Below are positions 49,196-59,533 of a stretch of DNA of 64,000 nucleotides, piece after piece (the first letter of the stretch is position 1; the number at the start of each line of letters is the position of its first letter). The position numbers and the translations under genes are program-made. The notes beneath the pieces are model-generated. The model was not told the DNA's origin. It ran no database searches and saw nothing but the letters and a program-made list of their open reading frames with translations. The stretch comes from Plasmopara viticola (Eukaryota; Oomycota; Peronosporomycetes; Peronosporales; Peronosporaceae): positions 248,001 through 312,000 of the forward strand of contig MBPM02000050.1 in the NCBI GenBank assembly GCA_001695595.3. Reading direction: 5' to 3'.

Positions 49196-51639
49196 AAAAC
49201 GGCCCATCAGAGTGAATTTTTATTTTAGCTGAGGGCTAAGTGAGAAGCACTTTTCTTGGAGCCAAGAAAACTCTGGTTACCAGTTGGGCCGGATGTTTGG
49301 AAGACTAAGCTCTCATGATGAGAGAGTGATCGATACACATTATGGAAGCTTAGCTTGCAATTTTGAAAGGAAGAACAAAGAGTGCTACAGTGATAACTGT
49401 AAGTACAAGTGTACGAAAATGTGGAAATTCATCTTGAGTCTTGGTAAACTCTTGCGCGTCGCAGAAGTTTGTGTGTCGTTTATAGATTGTGGATATGGTT
49501 ATCTGATGCGGAATGCGAGAGCTAATGTAAACATAATAATTTCAAATTGACTGCCCATTAAAACGATTCTAAACGTCCCTTGGGTCACATTTTGTGACAT
49601 CAGAAAACTCCGACAGCAAAATGCTACTTCTTATTCTTGAGGTTTTGCAATTCTGGGCATGCTGTGACTGGAAAGGCACAAGCCTTGGATAAATTGGCGA
49701 GGCAGAGGCATTACTGCCTACGGTAAGTTACATTTTTATCAATGATGTGAGTGCGGCTCCTTTAAAGAAAGCCCGGGTTAGTATACGGTTGGGAGGTGTA
49801 ATAGATACTGTTATCTATACGAAAGGAGACGCTGCAACATTTATTTCTTGCCAATATTATTTACTTGCACCAGCGGCTGCCAAAGGTACTACAATAGCGC
49901 TTCAGATGTGGGTTGCGTAGTTCTATAGGTAGATAATCTAGTACTACCAACTGCGGATAAGAAAGTTCAGCGAGCGTATTGATAATATTCTGCACGACGC
50001 AGTGGGCACCAATTGCGAGCAACAACGTACCGCAAAAGCGTGGGATAGGTCAGCAAGATGCAATGAAAAACATATGACTATAGCTGGATGAAAAAGTACC
50101 TTTGAGAGTAGATAAGATGAAGAAAAAAGTGATGCGACAAAGAGATCGAGTCCGAGAGCTCAACTGGTCGGCGTGTCACGATATGTACATTCCAATCGGA
50201 TCGCTCACCTTTTGCTCCAAGTGGAGTAGATATCGCAAGGATTAAAGAATAGAAAGGACATTCCTCTTTGCTAGCACAATCGTGTCGACATAAATACGAC
50301 ACGTAGAGTCTCGTCGAGATTGTCAGTCGCATCGAAAAGGAGAAGGCGACACATGGCAATACCAATGTTCTCATCGCAGCAAATGACAGTCATTGAGTAG
50401 CTCAGAGCTTATTTTTGCCTTGACGGAAACGTTCAAAATTCGCCTTGTCCATAGCGGTCGGCTTCACATTCCAATCAATTGGGACACTGGTAACTCGAAG
50501 GCAGGGATCGGCCTAAAATTTTCTTTGGCAATAGCTTCAGGCTTATCTTGCTTCTCGTTCAGCACTGCTTGAGCTGGTCACAAAAGCCTTACCAGAGCTT
50601 GGTGACGCTTAAAAGCTGACAGCATAGCTGAAGTAGTTATGAAAAAATATCAGCTTCTGATTATTTTCGGATGAAGCGGTCTTGAAAGAACCCAGAAATG
50701 ACTTGGTGCACGAAATAGATCTTCGCTTCACTTTTGAATCTAAATTCTGGGCTGTGGTCTTACAAGACCCGACCTAAGCGGAATTACTTGTAAAGGTTAC
50801 CGTCCAGATTTTTTAAAAAGAAGATGGTGTGCGGCACAGTAGTGACCTTTACCAAAAAGTAGCTTGAGATCATTCACACTTTTTTGTGGGCAGTGCGAGG
50901 CGGAATGATTTCGGAAAGTGTGATCTTCTGTTCTACACCGATAGTCCGTATCAGAAAACCGAATGGCAAGTGGCGCATCAAAACGCTTTTATGGGCTTAA
51001 TGCGGCCACGCATGTGGCAAAAAAACCGATTCCTAGAAGAGAAGCTGCGAAAGGCCCAAGCGGGATAATCAATGTATAATGCACTCGCCTGAGTACTCAT
51101 GTCTATGATTTAGCGAAGTGCGCCTGCAGTTCAGTCTAAAAGACAGCAATTACTGTTTTGTATACAGGATATTGGCATTTAGAAAGGTAGAATCATTGGA
51201 TTTTTCTCTTGTTCTGATTTTCCCTCTTTTTAGGTCGATTTTTATATATTTCAATGTCAACTTGTCTCGTACGATTCTATATGCACTAAGTCGCTAAGAT
51301 ACCGAATCTCCGACCTATTTGTATATTCTGGAAATGCTGACATTGACAAGCCTTTTGTCTGTCCCCCCAATCAAATGTAGGATTACGATATGGTGGCGTT
51401 GACAGAAGCAAGTGATAGCTGACCCATTCTTTCACGGTACTTTGTGGCTTGTCGATGCATGAACAACACTTTTTAAAGCAAATTCACCGAGTCAGAGCAG
51501 CACCTTGATATACAATACATGATACGTATTCGACAGCGATTAGCTTGCTCTATCTGACTATCGGTCTGCAGACAGTCTGCTGTGTATGATGCCGAGCACG
51601 TAAAATGCATTACTAAATAGAATTCGCAAAGCAGGGTCA

Positions 51640-52068
51640 CAGCTAGTTCGGAAGTTCATATTATCTAAAAAATCGGTCGAGGAACGAGCAACTCTTCCGA
51701 CAGCCCGGCACAGCCACCAAGTGAGCCAATCTGCTTAACCGATTACACCGTCCACGATGTCAGTATTGATTGTCGAGCCTAGCGCAGCTGTTCCGACATC
51801 CCGACACAGCCACTGAGTGAGCCAATCTACTTCACCGATCACACCGACCGCAAAATCAATATTGCTTGCCAAGCCCAGCGTAGCTATCCCAACAGCCCGA
51901 TACGGCCACTTGGTGAGCCAATCTCCTTAACCGGTCAATAACGACCACAATATCCGTACTGCCTGCCAGCCGTTTTTCACAAGCAAAATCGGTCTTGCTT
52001 ACCAATACTTTAAGCGCATTCGACGGCAGATCCAACCGTTGACACAATTTGCAAGGGTGCAAGCCCAT
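51640..52068 (-). pseudogene. Gypsy-type integrase relic containing three tandem 96-bp units
   Basis: On the minus strand CKLCQR followed by DIVVVIDRLRRLAHQV recalls the zinc-binding end of Gypsy integrase (CxxCQR) and the start of its catalytic core (ILVVVDRLxKxAHF). A 96-bp segment covering this core start is present three times in a row: GTGAGCCAATCT occurs at 51721, 51817 and 51913. Because 96 is a multiple of three, the frame is kept, and derivatives such as GVIGEVDWLTQWLCRDVG appear in each unit, with stops in one. The element is dead. Confidence 0.65.
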
Positions 52069-54100
52069 ACGTCTTCTATTGACCGAGAAGGCAGCTAATA
52101 AGCTTCATAGGAGAAGAAGTATTCAAGCCCCTATCGTAACACATAATAGAACATCGTGATCAGCGCTATCCCACCACGAAATTGACGTTTAACGAGCAAC
52201 ATCAATATCGCGTTGGTGTGCACGTAGATCCCGAGCACATTACTGCCATTTTCAGCAGTGGCGCGTCGATTGTAAATGTTAAGCATTTCTCAGTCCACTC
52301 GACAAACCATAGTGTACCTGAAGCGATCACAGCTGCCTCTTTCAGACTTGTGACACGATCCGCGTTATGGAGCATGGCGTTCTTTAAAGCTAAATCATGT
52401 AACCTCCCATTCCTCCCTACTGTGCGCAACTTACTTTTATCTCAGCCGGCGGCCCGCTCGACGGGCATTGCTATTACACCACATCAAGAGTTTAGCCCCT
52501 GAGAGTTTCAGCTATGCTGCTTAAAAGAAGATATATCTCCAAGACGCGGGACAGCATACGAGTATACGTCGATGATTCGACTATGGCGTTCCCGCTACCT
52601 GCGGTGATGGTGGTTCCCTGCGTCAGACGCGCCAAAATTTAGGGGTTCGATACATACATTGGCCTAGAAGTCATTTGAAATGACTTGGGCCCTGGCTCTG
52701 AAAACCTGCCATTTCTCGTGCTACTGATTTTGTTCGACATACAATCTCCCGTCCAGAGAGGCAGAAAGAACAGGAAGCACTCATCTAAACTACACCTGTG
52801 CGCATTCTGTCTACAAAGCCGGCGATTACCAACTCTCTACGAGAGGATAGCTGTCCGTCTATGCCAGCGGGGCTTTTGATAAAAAGTCGAGCAAATCATT
52901 TAACTTTATGAGTTGAAAAAACGCATAAGCGCTCACAATATACATCGTTGGGTGACAGAATTATTTACGCCAGCTGATTCTTCAGCTCGGCTTGAATGCA
53001 AGCGCATTCGTAAGTGCCTATCTGCATACTTTTCTATTGAACAGTAAAATGACTAGAACTTTTGTTGATACTCCAATCCCAACAAGTCGACCATCGTAAC
53101 CATCCCGAGGTCTCCTACCCAAAGTAAAGTATTCTCTTCTTTTCTTCGCGAGGGTCACCACGCTGACGAGAGCAACTTGAATTAAGGCTGGGTAATTGCC
53201 TTATGCGCCGGTGTTATTAAGTAGACAACTTCGTCGTCTTTTAGTGAATACACCTCAACAAAGCAATCTCGCGAACTGAAGAACATATCCAGACACACTA
53301 CTGTCCACGTCAAATCCTTAAGCAACCCAAAGCTTACTCCCCCCCCCTGAGGCCAAATAGGACTGTCAGCGTGTTCAACCCGTCCCCCACAACTCAGGTG
53401 TAGATTGACTGCAAGTATTACCAGGTGCTGCACAGGCGCGAATTCAAGTTTATGACTTATTGTCCTACACTCAGAGCCATACGAGTCACGAATTGATATC
53501 TGTCTGACTTTAAGAGATTGCATTAGAATAAACCCCAAGATCAAGTGTACCTCTTATGTTTCCAATTTCAAACTGGACTTTATTTTTGATTGTTCTGTGA
53601 GGTAAATATTCTTAATTACTACCTAGCATAGTCTTACGGGTTGATTACGCTGACAGGGGGGGAAGTATGCACAAGGATCCGACGTGGACAGTTGTCATCA
53701 AACTATGTACTATTTGTCTGCTAGCTCCGAAGTACTAAGTAACTCTTTCAAAGCATCGAGACGCTGCACGGCCACAAATGCGTTCTGTAATCATGCACGG
53801 ACGCAAAAGAGCCACAACTTAGTTTCTATTCACTCATTTGAAGCGCCGAAATCCATCAACACAATATGGCAGTACCTCCAACTTGTCTAGGTTTATATAT
53901 CACACATAGCACGCGTAATTAGGTGGTAGAAAGATTTGTGTTAGCTGACGCTACAGCTTGCCCCAGACGAGGAGACTACGACATTGCCAGCTATTTCCCA
54001 TTCACTTTCTTTTTTGTACGGTAAGAAGCACTCTTTGTTGTTTTGGTCTTGACAAGGCAATCATTCTGGCCATTTAAGCCTCTTTGAACCAGTGTAGAAT

Positions 54101-54420
54101 ATGCTCTTTTTCTTTCTCTTCATACTTTATCACATTTGCCGTGAGCCAATTCCGTCTTGGCGGGGCATCTGTCCTACGAGCCGACATTACCGACGGAAAC
54201 GGCTCGCTGTACAACGCTTAAGACATTCCAAACAAAGCAATTTCATACGCCTCCGGACGGGCGTTGGTCGCGTCACGTCTTTGCAGAAGCTAATGTCGCA
54301 ACTCTTCGAAGCCAAACAAAAAAACCAGCTTTTGAAGCTCGTCTGGCAAGCCCTGAGCCAAATTATCATGGTGCTCCTCTCTCGCAAAGGATCAGTTCTA
54401 AAGACTCAGTTATAGATTAA
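54101..54420 (+). pseudogene. Broken signal-peptide ORF, possible dead secreted effector
   Basis: The frame from ATG 54101 begins MLFFFLFILYHIC, a strong hydrophobic signal-peptide core. In the frame one step over, the sequence continues with ANSVLAGHLSYEP, a good signal-cleavage region, and stays open to 54420 with a charged, Thr/Pro-rich stretch containing KTFQTKQFHT. Joining the two needs a 1-base change between about 54113 and 54150, so the gene appears frameshifted. The layout (signal peptide, short polar linker, no cysteines of note) recalls oomycete RXLR-type secreted effectors, but no RXLR or EER motif is present. The LINE derivative begins about 45 bp after it. The effector call is inference. 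Confidence 0.4.
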
Positions 54421-54463
54421 CTAGCAAATGCTACTCACTTCTTCTTTCTGTATTTAGCTATCA

Positions 54464-55632
54464 CACTTTAGAAGTGTTTCGGAAAAGGTTGGGGTGACGC
54501 CCTCCTTCCAAGCGCGGGGGCTTAATGCTCGCGCGCTTCGGGCAGGTGCTCTCGGGCATCTGCAGGTCTCTAACGAGTCTCACCCTCGACGCGACGGTCT
54601 CCAGCACCAGGCCAAACCCCCTTCCACGCCCTTAATCGCGCCAACCGCATCCGGATTGGCTCCTTTAATGTGATTTCTCTAGGTTCGAAGCGCAAGTAGC
54701 ACGTAACACTCCCCGAAGATCTCCGGCGCTACCGCGTCGATATCCTTGGCCTCCGAGAAACCAAGATCTACGATAGAGGTGAGCACCGCATTGATGACTT
54801 CCTTCTAACCCTTAAAAAAACGAAGCCAAGACCGAAGTCACCGAAATCCGCCGCTACTGCAACCCGTCGGGCGCCACTCGACACGCCCGATCCCGAGAAG
54901 AAACCTGGCACCACACTAAGAAGCTCGGAACACTCTTCGGCGATATTAAAGATCTATCCCGACGCAAGTCCCTGGCCACCCTCGCGCTCCACCGCCTCTG
55001 GTCCGTCTGGCTCCGCCCCACGTTCATTTCACCCAAGACACGCATTCGATTGTACAACATCTACGTTCTACCTATTCTGCTGTACAACTGGGCTCTTACC
55101 AAGTCAGAGCTCCACGGCCTCGAGAGTTTCCATCGCCGCCAGCTTCGCTACGCTCTTGGCTATCGCTACCCCCGACCCATTTCGAATGCAAGACTCTACG
55201 ACCTTTGTGATGAGCGGCCGCTGAGACTACGACTGACACAAGCTCGCTGGCGCCTGTTTGGCCATGTACTTCGCCGCAATCCCGACATTCCAGCTAATCT
55301 CCAGATGCGTGCCTACTTCTTCTCCACCGCAGCAAAATGGCGCGGACGTCCCCGCACCACGCTCCCCTCGACACTCGACCACAATCTTGTTTCCCGTGGC
55401 TCCGGCTTTCGACTCCGGACAGCACAAGACCTCGAAGTGGTACGTACCCTTGCACAAGACCGAAAGAAATGGAAGACCCATTTGACCTCGGTGCTGGATG
55501 CACTGCCCGCCGAACGAGACTCGACGTATGCGGACACCACTCTATGCCGTGGACTAGCCAGACTGAGCCTAGCACGTGCATACCTTGGCAACGCGATAAC
55601 GTAATACATTACATTACATCACTTTAGAAGTG
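54464..55632 (+). mobile_element. Internally deleted non-LTR retrotransposon (LINE), copy D
   Basis: Bounded by a 13-bp target-site duplication CACTTTAGAAGTG (54464-54476 and 55620-55632). The 5' roughly 130 bp match the short elements A-C. Next comes the start of an APE-type endonuclease (RIRIGSFNVISLGS, RRYRVDILGLRETKI; the NV and ETK blocks are typical), then an abrupt move to the end of the reverse transcriptase. The palm with its catalytic YxDD is missing. It ends in a TTACA-type pentanucleotide repeat. It is thus a deletion derivative intermediate in length between a full LINE and the 325-bp elements. It lies 127 bp upstream of the riboflavin synthase start. Confidence 0.9.
54835..55604 (+). 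pseudogene. C-terminal fragment of LINE reverse transcriptase
   Basis: Open for about 255 codons. It contains KLGTLFGDIKDLSRRKSLA, RIRLYNIYVLPILLYN, FHRRQLRYALGYRYPRPISN and RWRLFGHVLRRNPDIP, the usual order at the end of endonuclease-type LINE reverse transcriptases (thumb and the LYN...LLYN, RRxLRxxLG, RWxxxGHVLR blocks). The catalytic palm is absent. Part of this tail is the 3' module kept in the short elements. Confidence 0.88.
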
Positions 55633-55635
55633 CCC

Positions 55636-55655
55636 TGTATCATTTTTTTCACTCT
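55636..55655 (+). promoter_or_regulatory. Candidate initiator of the riboflavin synthase gene
   Basis: ATCATTTTTTTCACTC follows the LINE's right target duplication at once and carries the TCATTY core and CA of the oomycete initiator. It lies about 110 bp upstream of the start codon. If correct, the LINE sits directly upstream of the transcription start. Confidence 0.35.
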
Positions 55656-55759
55656 AAATATTAGCTTTTGTTGGACCATAGTTTTCTTAGAAAGAGTCGT
55701 GCCAAAAAGATTGATTATCTTGCCGGCATACACACGTACGTATTACACGTAGTAGCAGT

Positions 55760-56491
55760 ATGTTCACAGGCATCATCGAAGAGATTGGCACGGTCGTGTC
55801 CATGCAAGAGCGTCACGACCTGCTTTTATGGAATGGAGAGCACGGAACGGGGTTCGAGTTGGTGGTGCGCGTCACGATCGCGCAGGAGGGTGCGTACCTG
55901 GGCTGTAGCATCGCCGTCAATGGCACATGCCTGACTACCACTAGCATTGGCGAGGATTGCGTCGCGTTTGGAGTAGCTCCCGAGACGCTACGCCGCACAA
56001 ATTTGGGCCAGCTCAAGGCTGGTGACAAGGTGAATATGGAGCGCAGTATGGGTGTAGGTGCGCGCAACAGCGGCCATTTTGTACAGGGTCATGTGGATGG
56101 TACAGGTGCTATCCTGTCATTCACGCGCGAGAACGACTCGCTCTGGGTTAAAATTTCGGCCGCGCCAGAGATCATGCACGACATTGTGATTAAGGGATAC
56201 ATAGCCATCGATGGCACAAGTCTCACTGTATGTGAAGTCGACCAAATTCACGGCTGGTTCTCTATCATGCTCATTTCGCACACGCAAAACCACGTCACTC
56301 TGCCACTCAAGAAGGTTGGTGACCGCGTCAACCTTGAGCCGGATGTGCTCGGTAAATACGCTGCGCGTTCAATGAGCGGCTTCCTTGAGCGAATGGATGC
56401 CCTCGAGAGTCGGTTGCAGCGTACGAAATACATGACTCTCGGACTTGCAATAGTTGCCACATCACTGATCATAGCTCTTTTTCGAAAATAA
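55760..56491 (+). CDS. Riboflavin synthase alpha subunit with C-terminal membrane anchor
   Basis: Converts two 6,7-dimethyl-8-ribityllumazine molecules to riboflavin plus the pyrimidine precursor. The 243-aa single-exon protein has the two lumazine-binding halves: MFTGIIEEIGTV with CSIAVNGTCLT and AGDKVNMERSM, then GHFVQGHVDGTGAI with IAIDGTSLTVCEV and VGDRVNLEPDVLGKYAARSM. Bacterial enzymes stop near here at about 210-215 residues. This protein continues with a short charged helix (LERMDALESRLQR) and a hydrophobic segment (TLGLAIVATSLIIALF) ending RK, which fits a tail anchor. Such an anchor is unusual for this normally soluble trimer. Convergent with TAF5, 133 bp apart. Confidence 0.92.
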   Translation: MFTGIIEEIGTVVSMQERHDLLLWNGEHGTGFELVVRVTIAQEGAYLGCSIAVNGTCLTTTSIGEDCVAFGVAPETLRRTNLGQLKAGDKVNMERSMGVGARNSGHFVQGHVDGTGAILSFTRENDSLWVKISAAPEIMHDIVIKGYIAIDGTSLTVCEVDQIHGWFSIMLISHTQNHVTLPLKKVGDRVNLEPDVLGKYAARSMSGFLERMDALESRLQRTKYMTLGLAIVATSLIIALFRK

Positions 56492-56624
56492 TGAACGACT
56501 GCAGTTGAGGAAGTGGTTTCTTTTGATTTGCAAAATTTAACTTAAAGAGGAGTGATTGTGTGGCATTTATTGATATTCCAAACTCTCAAACGAACACATG
56601 GTGATTACTTTGCACATTTGCTCG

Positions 56625-59374
56625 CTATGTCTCCGACTTTGGCTGGAAGGTACCACCAGCAAGCAAAAGATTGCGTGGCGTAAAGTGAACTCGATACATG
56701 GGCGTCTGCTTTGAACGCAGCGTCTTCAGTAGGAATCGCGAGGACGGCATGTCCTGCCTTGCTCCTGGCCGTAACATTGGCACAGGTTTGACAAACCGGC
56801 TTCGACCGGGCAGCTGGGTGTCGTACGGTAAATCTGCAATCGACGAGCTCACGTGCAAGTCTTTCATTGCACCTGAGAGCGTTAAATAAGTTGTCGGCTT
56901 TTCCATCAGCGCCTTCATATCCCACAAACGCACCGTCGAGTCCATTCCTCCACTCGCTAAAATTGTACTCTCTCGGCTAAAGTCCAGCGACGTGACCATG
57001 GCCTTGTGTCCCATGAGAGTCTCCAAGCGCTTTCCAGCCTGAAGATCCCAAATGTTAATGTACTGATCCTCGCCAGAACTTGCAAGATATCGCCCATTGT
57101 GCGAAAATGCAAGAGACTGCACCCCACGAAAGTGGCCTGTAAAAACACGAACACATCTTCCAGACTTCACGTCCCAGAGCCGCACGGTCTTATCGCTTGA
57201 ACCAGTAGCTACGTAATTGTGGTTTGGATGGAAACGCACGCAGTCCACGTCTGATACGTGCCCTGCGAAGATACGAAGTGGACTAACGTGGTCTGTACTC
57301 CAGAGCCGCGCAGTCCGGTCCATCGAACAGGTTGCAAAGTAATATCCTAATGGTGCAAAGGTGACATCCCATACAGGCGCTCCTTGATGCGAGCGGTACA
57401 CGACCAAGTTGCTCTTCGCTGCCAGACTCCACAGCCTTACTGTCGAGTCCGCTGATGCTGTAAGTGCGAACCGATTGTCTGGAGAGAAACTCGCACCGTA
57501 CACAGCACCTGAGTGACCTCGTAACACTGCCATCCTCTCATCTTCCTCTGCTTCAGCGAACAACGATCCGGGATTGCCATGATAGACCGACCCCGTGGCG
57601 GTTCCCAGTGGCTGCTCATCGTTGCGCCATACACGGAACGTGGCATCGTCACAGGCAGCACCAACCATTGTAACGTCATCACTAAAGCACATATTGTTGA
57701 TGTGGGTTGCTGAATTGAGCAACGTGAAGCACAAAGCCGATGGCAGTGCACTACGACTAACGGGTGCTCGGACCCGAATATCTTCGAGAATATGATCTTT
57801 CATGTCGGCTGGTACACGAAGCACGAGTTTTTCCAACAATTCAGCGTTGAATCCATTCTTCCGATCTGGAAGCGGACCAGTCTCCTCTAACAATTCTTTC
57901 CTTGTGTCTGCTGTATCATCGTTTGACATTTTCACACGTTTGTGCTTCCGATTAGCATCGGCAGATGCTGTACCTGTCTTGCTTTTATCCTTTAAAGCGT
58001 CTGCCTTCTTGTCCCCATCCGCTGCTCCAGACTCACCACCAGCGCCACTAGCCAAACTATTTGCTGCTACTCCATTTGAAGAAATCACTCCACCCTCTTT
58101 GCCCTCTTCTTCCTCGTCTTCCTCTACTGTAGGATCATGTACCTTGCGCTCGGAAAGAACCCCCCATTGGACAGGAATAGCATTAAGATCAACCACTGTA
58201 TAGCCCATGACCCCAGGAGCTGCCGTCAACCCATTAGCAGCACGCACCATGTAGTCCACGTCATAAGGTCCTGTAGTTATAGGCATGGCGATTTCACTCT
58301 CCCTTGGATGCTCCGATGCCGCAACACTCTGTGCGAGTTCATCTGACGTCTTATATCCACTGGCTGCTTCGTTTTGAGCCTCTAAATTATTCAACACTCG
58401 GTCTGGTAAAGGTGCATCTTGCAAGTGTCGAATCTGTATCCCTGGTTGATTTGACGTCACTACAATGTTCACCCGCTCATTTACGATCGCCAATAGTAAA
58501 AAGAGACGCGCTTGGCTCAAAAAAGTGTTAAGCAGCTCAAACGACAGCAAGCTCATCTCCACGTTAAACTTGCTGTGTAATACCTCGCGCACGTACTCGT
58601 TTTCGTGCAAATGCTGGGATGAAACTACAAGACTCAGTGTGCGCAATTCTTCTAGATGCAGTCTCGTGTGGTCGGTTGCATACTGATGAAAGAATTTTCG
58701 ACCTGCTTCCACAAATCCTTTTCCGACCAGTTCGAGATAACAATGGACAAAGATTGGAAAAGCGATAGCATGCAGCTCATTGCGGTACATGTCCAACGAA
58801 TTGCAAATCCAGTCTACTAATTGGGCATACGCGTCGCCATACGCTGCTGGATTGCCGTGTGTAAGTCCGTGAAATAACTGCAGCAATACAAAGCATCACA
58901 TTCGACCTATTAGCATCGCAACTTTATCCCACTGCGCTTTGAAGCAGACTTTCGGACGCGGTGAAAGCAAAGATGTAGCTTCAATGTAGCATATCTTCCA
59001 CCATTGCCACTGCAACGTACCAAGTGGTTTGCTGTGCATGCTTCGGTTGTCAAGCCCATCTGCCGCGCATACTTTTCGATGCTGGCATTCTCTATTCGTG
59101 CTGCTTGATCTCCTAGCATTCTCCGTCGCTCTTCTTCTGTAACCTGGGGATGACACACCTCTCGCTTGGACACATTGTATCCCCGTGTTTGTAAATATTT
59201 GAGCAACAACTCGTCCATGACAGAAGCATTGGCGTCCGTTTTCGCAGCATTATCCAGTGACAGTTGCGTCGTAACGAGGTGTGGTTGCTCCGAAGCTGTC
59301 GAATTCGATAATGGAGATGCCGCTATGTGATTAGAGGCGCTAAAGCCAGAGGAGGCAGTGAACGAGGACATCAT
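56625..59374 (-). CDS. TAF5: TFIID subunit TAF5 (WD40)
   Basis: Scaffold subunit of general transcription factor TFIID. Two exons, 59374-59021 and 58877-56625, join in phase across a 143-nt intron (donor GTACGT, acceptor TTGCTGCAG) to give about 868 aa. The N-terminus has a LisH-like helix (VMDELLLKYLQTRGYNVSKRE). The NTD2 domain follows (AYAQLVDWICNSLDMYRNEL, AFPIFVHCYLELVGKG, FFHQYATDH). A Lys/Glu/Ala-rich disordered linker precedes six or seven WD40 repeats, such as VLRGHSGAVYGASFSPDNRF, GHVSDVDCVRFHPNHNYVAT and GHKAMVTSLDFSRES. The length is close to human TAF5 (800 aa). SAGA-type use cannot be excluded. It shares a short divergent promoter with the GPCR gene. Confidence 0.93.
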
Positions 59375-59533
59375 ATAACTGCCGCCTTCACGCCAGTACG
59401 CAAAAGACAGACTAAGCTGTCTATCGAGCCCCCTTCAGCAAAGCGTACTATCATTCAGAAACAGATGGTGTAAGTACACAATGTATGTGGTACACGTGCT
59501 ACCACACCCACTCTAACGTACTTGTCGTTTTGC
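59375..59533. promoter_or_regulatory. Compact divergent promoter between TAF5 and the cAR-like GPCR
   Basis: Only 159 bp separates the two start codons. On the plus strand TATCATTCAGAAACAG (near 59448) has an initiator-like TCATTC core about 80 bp upstream of the GPCR start. No clear counterpart was seen for TAF5. Confidence 0.4.

Larger units (their letters stand above)
47843..54100. other. Gene-poor region of decayed repeats
   Basis: Frames are broken throughout. Recognisable items are a gag-type zinc-knuckle relic near 49.15 kb, a stretch at 50706-50775 shared with 6850-6945, and the triplicated integrase segment at 51.6-52.1 kb. A 60-codon frame at 50886-51068 and a 106-codon frame at 52182-52502 have no recognisable content and are not called as genes. 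Confidence 0.5.

Noticed and set aside
55227..55609. Several minus-strand open frames inside the LINE fragment
   Set aside because: They are antisense shadows of the reverse-transcriptase frame.
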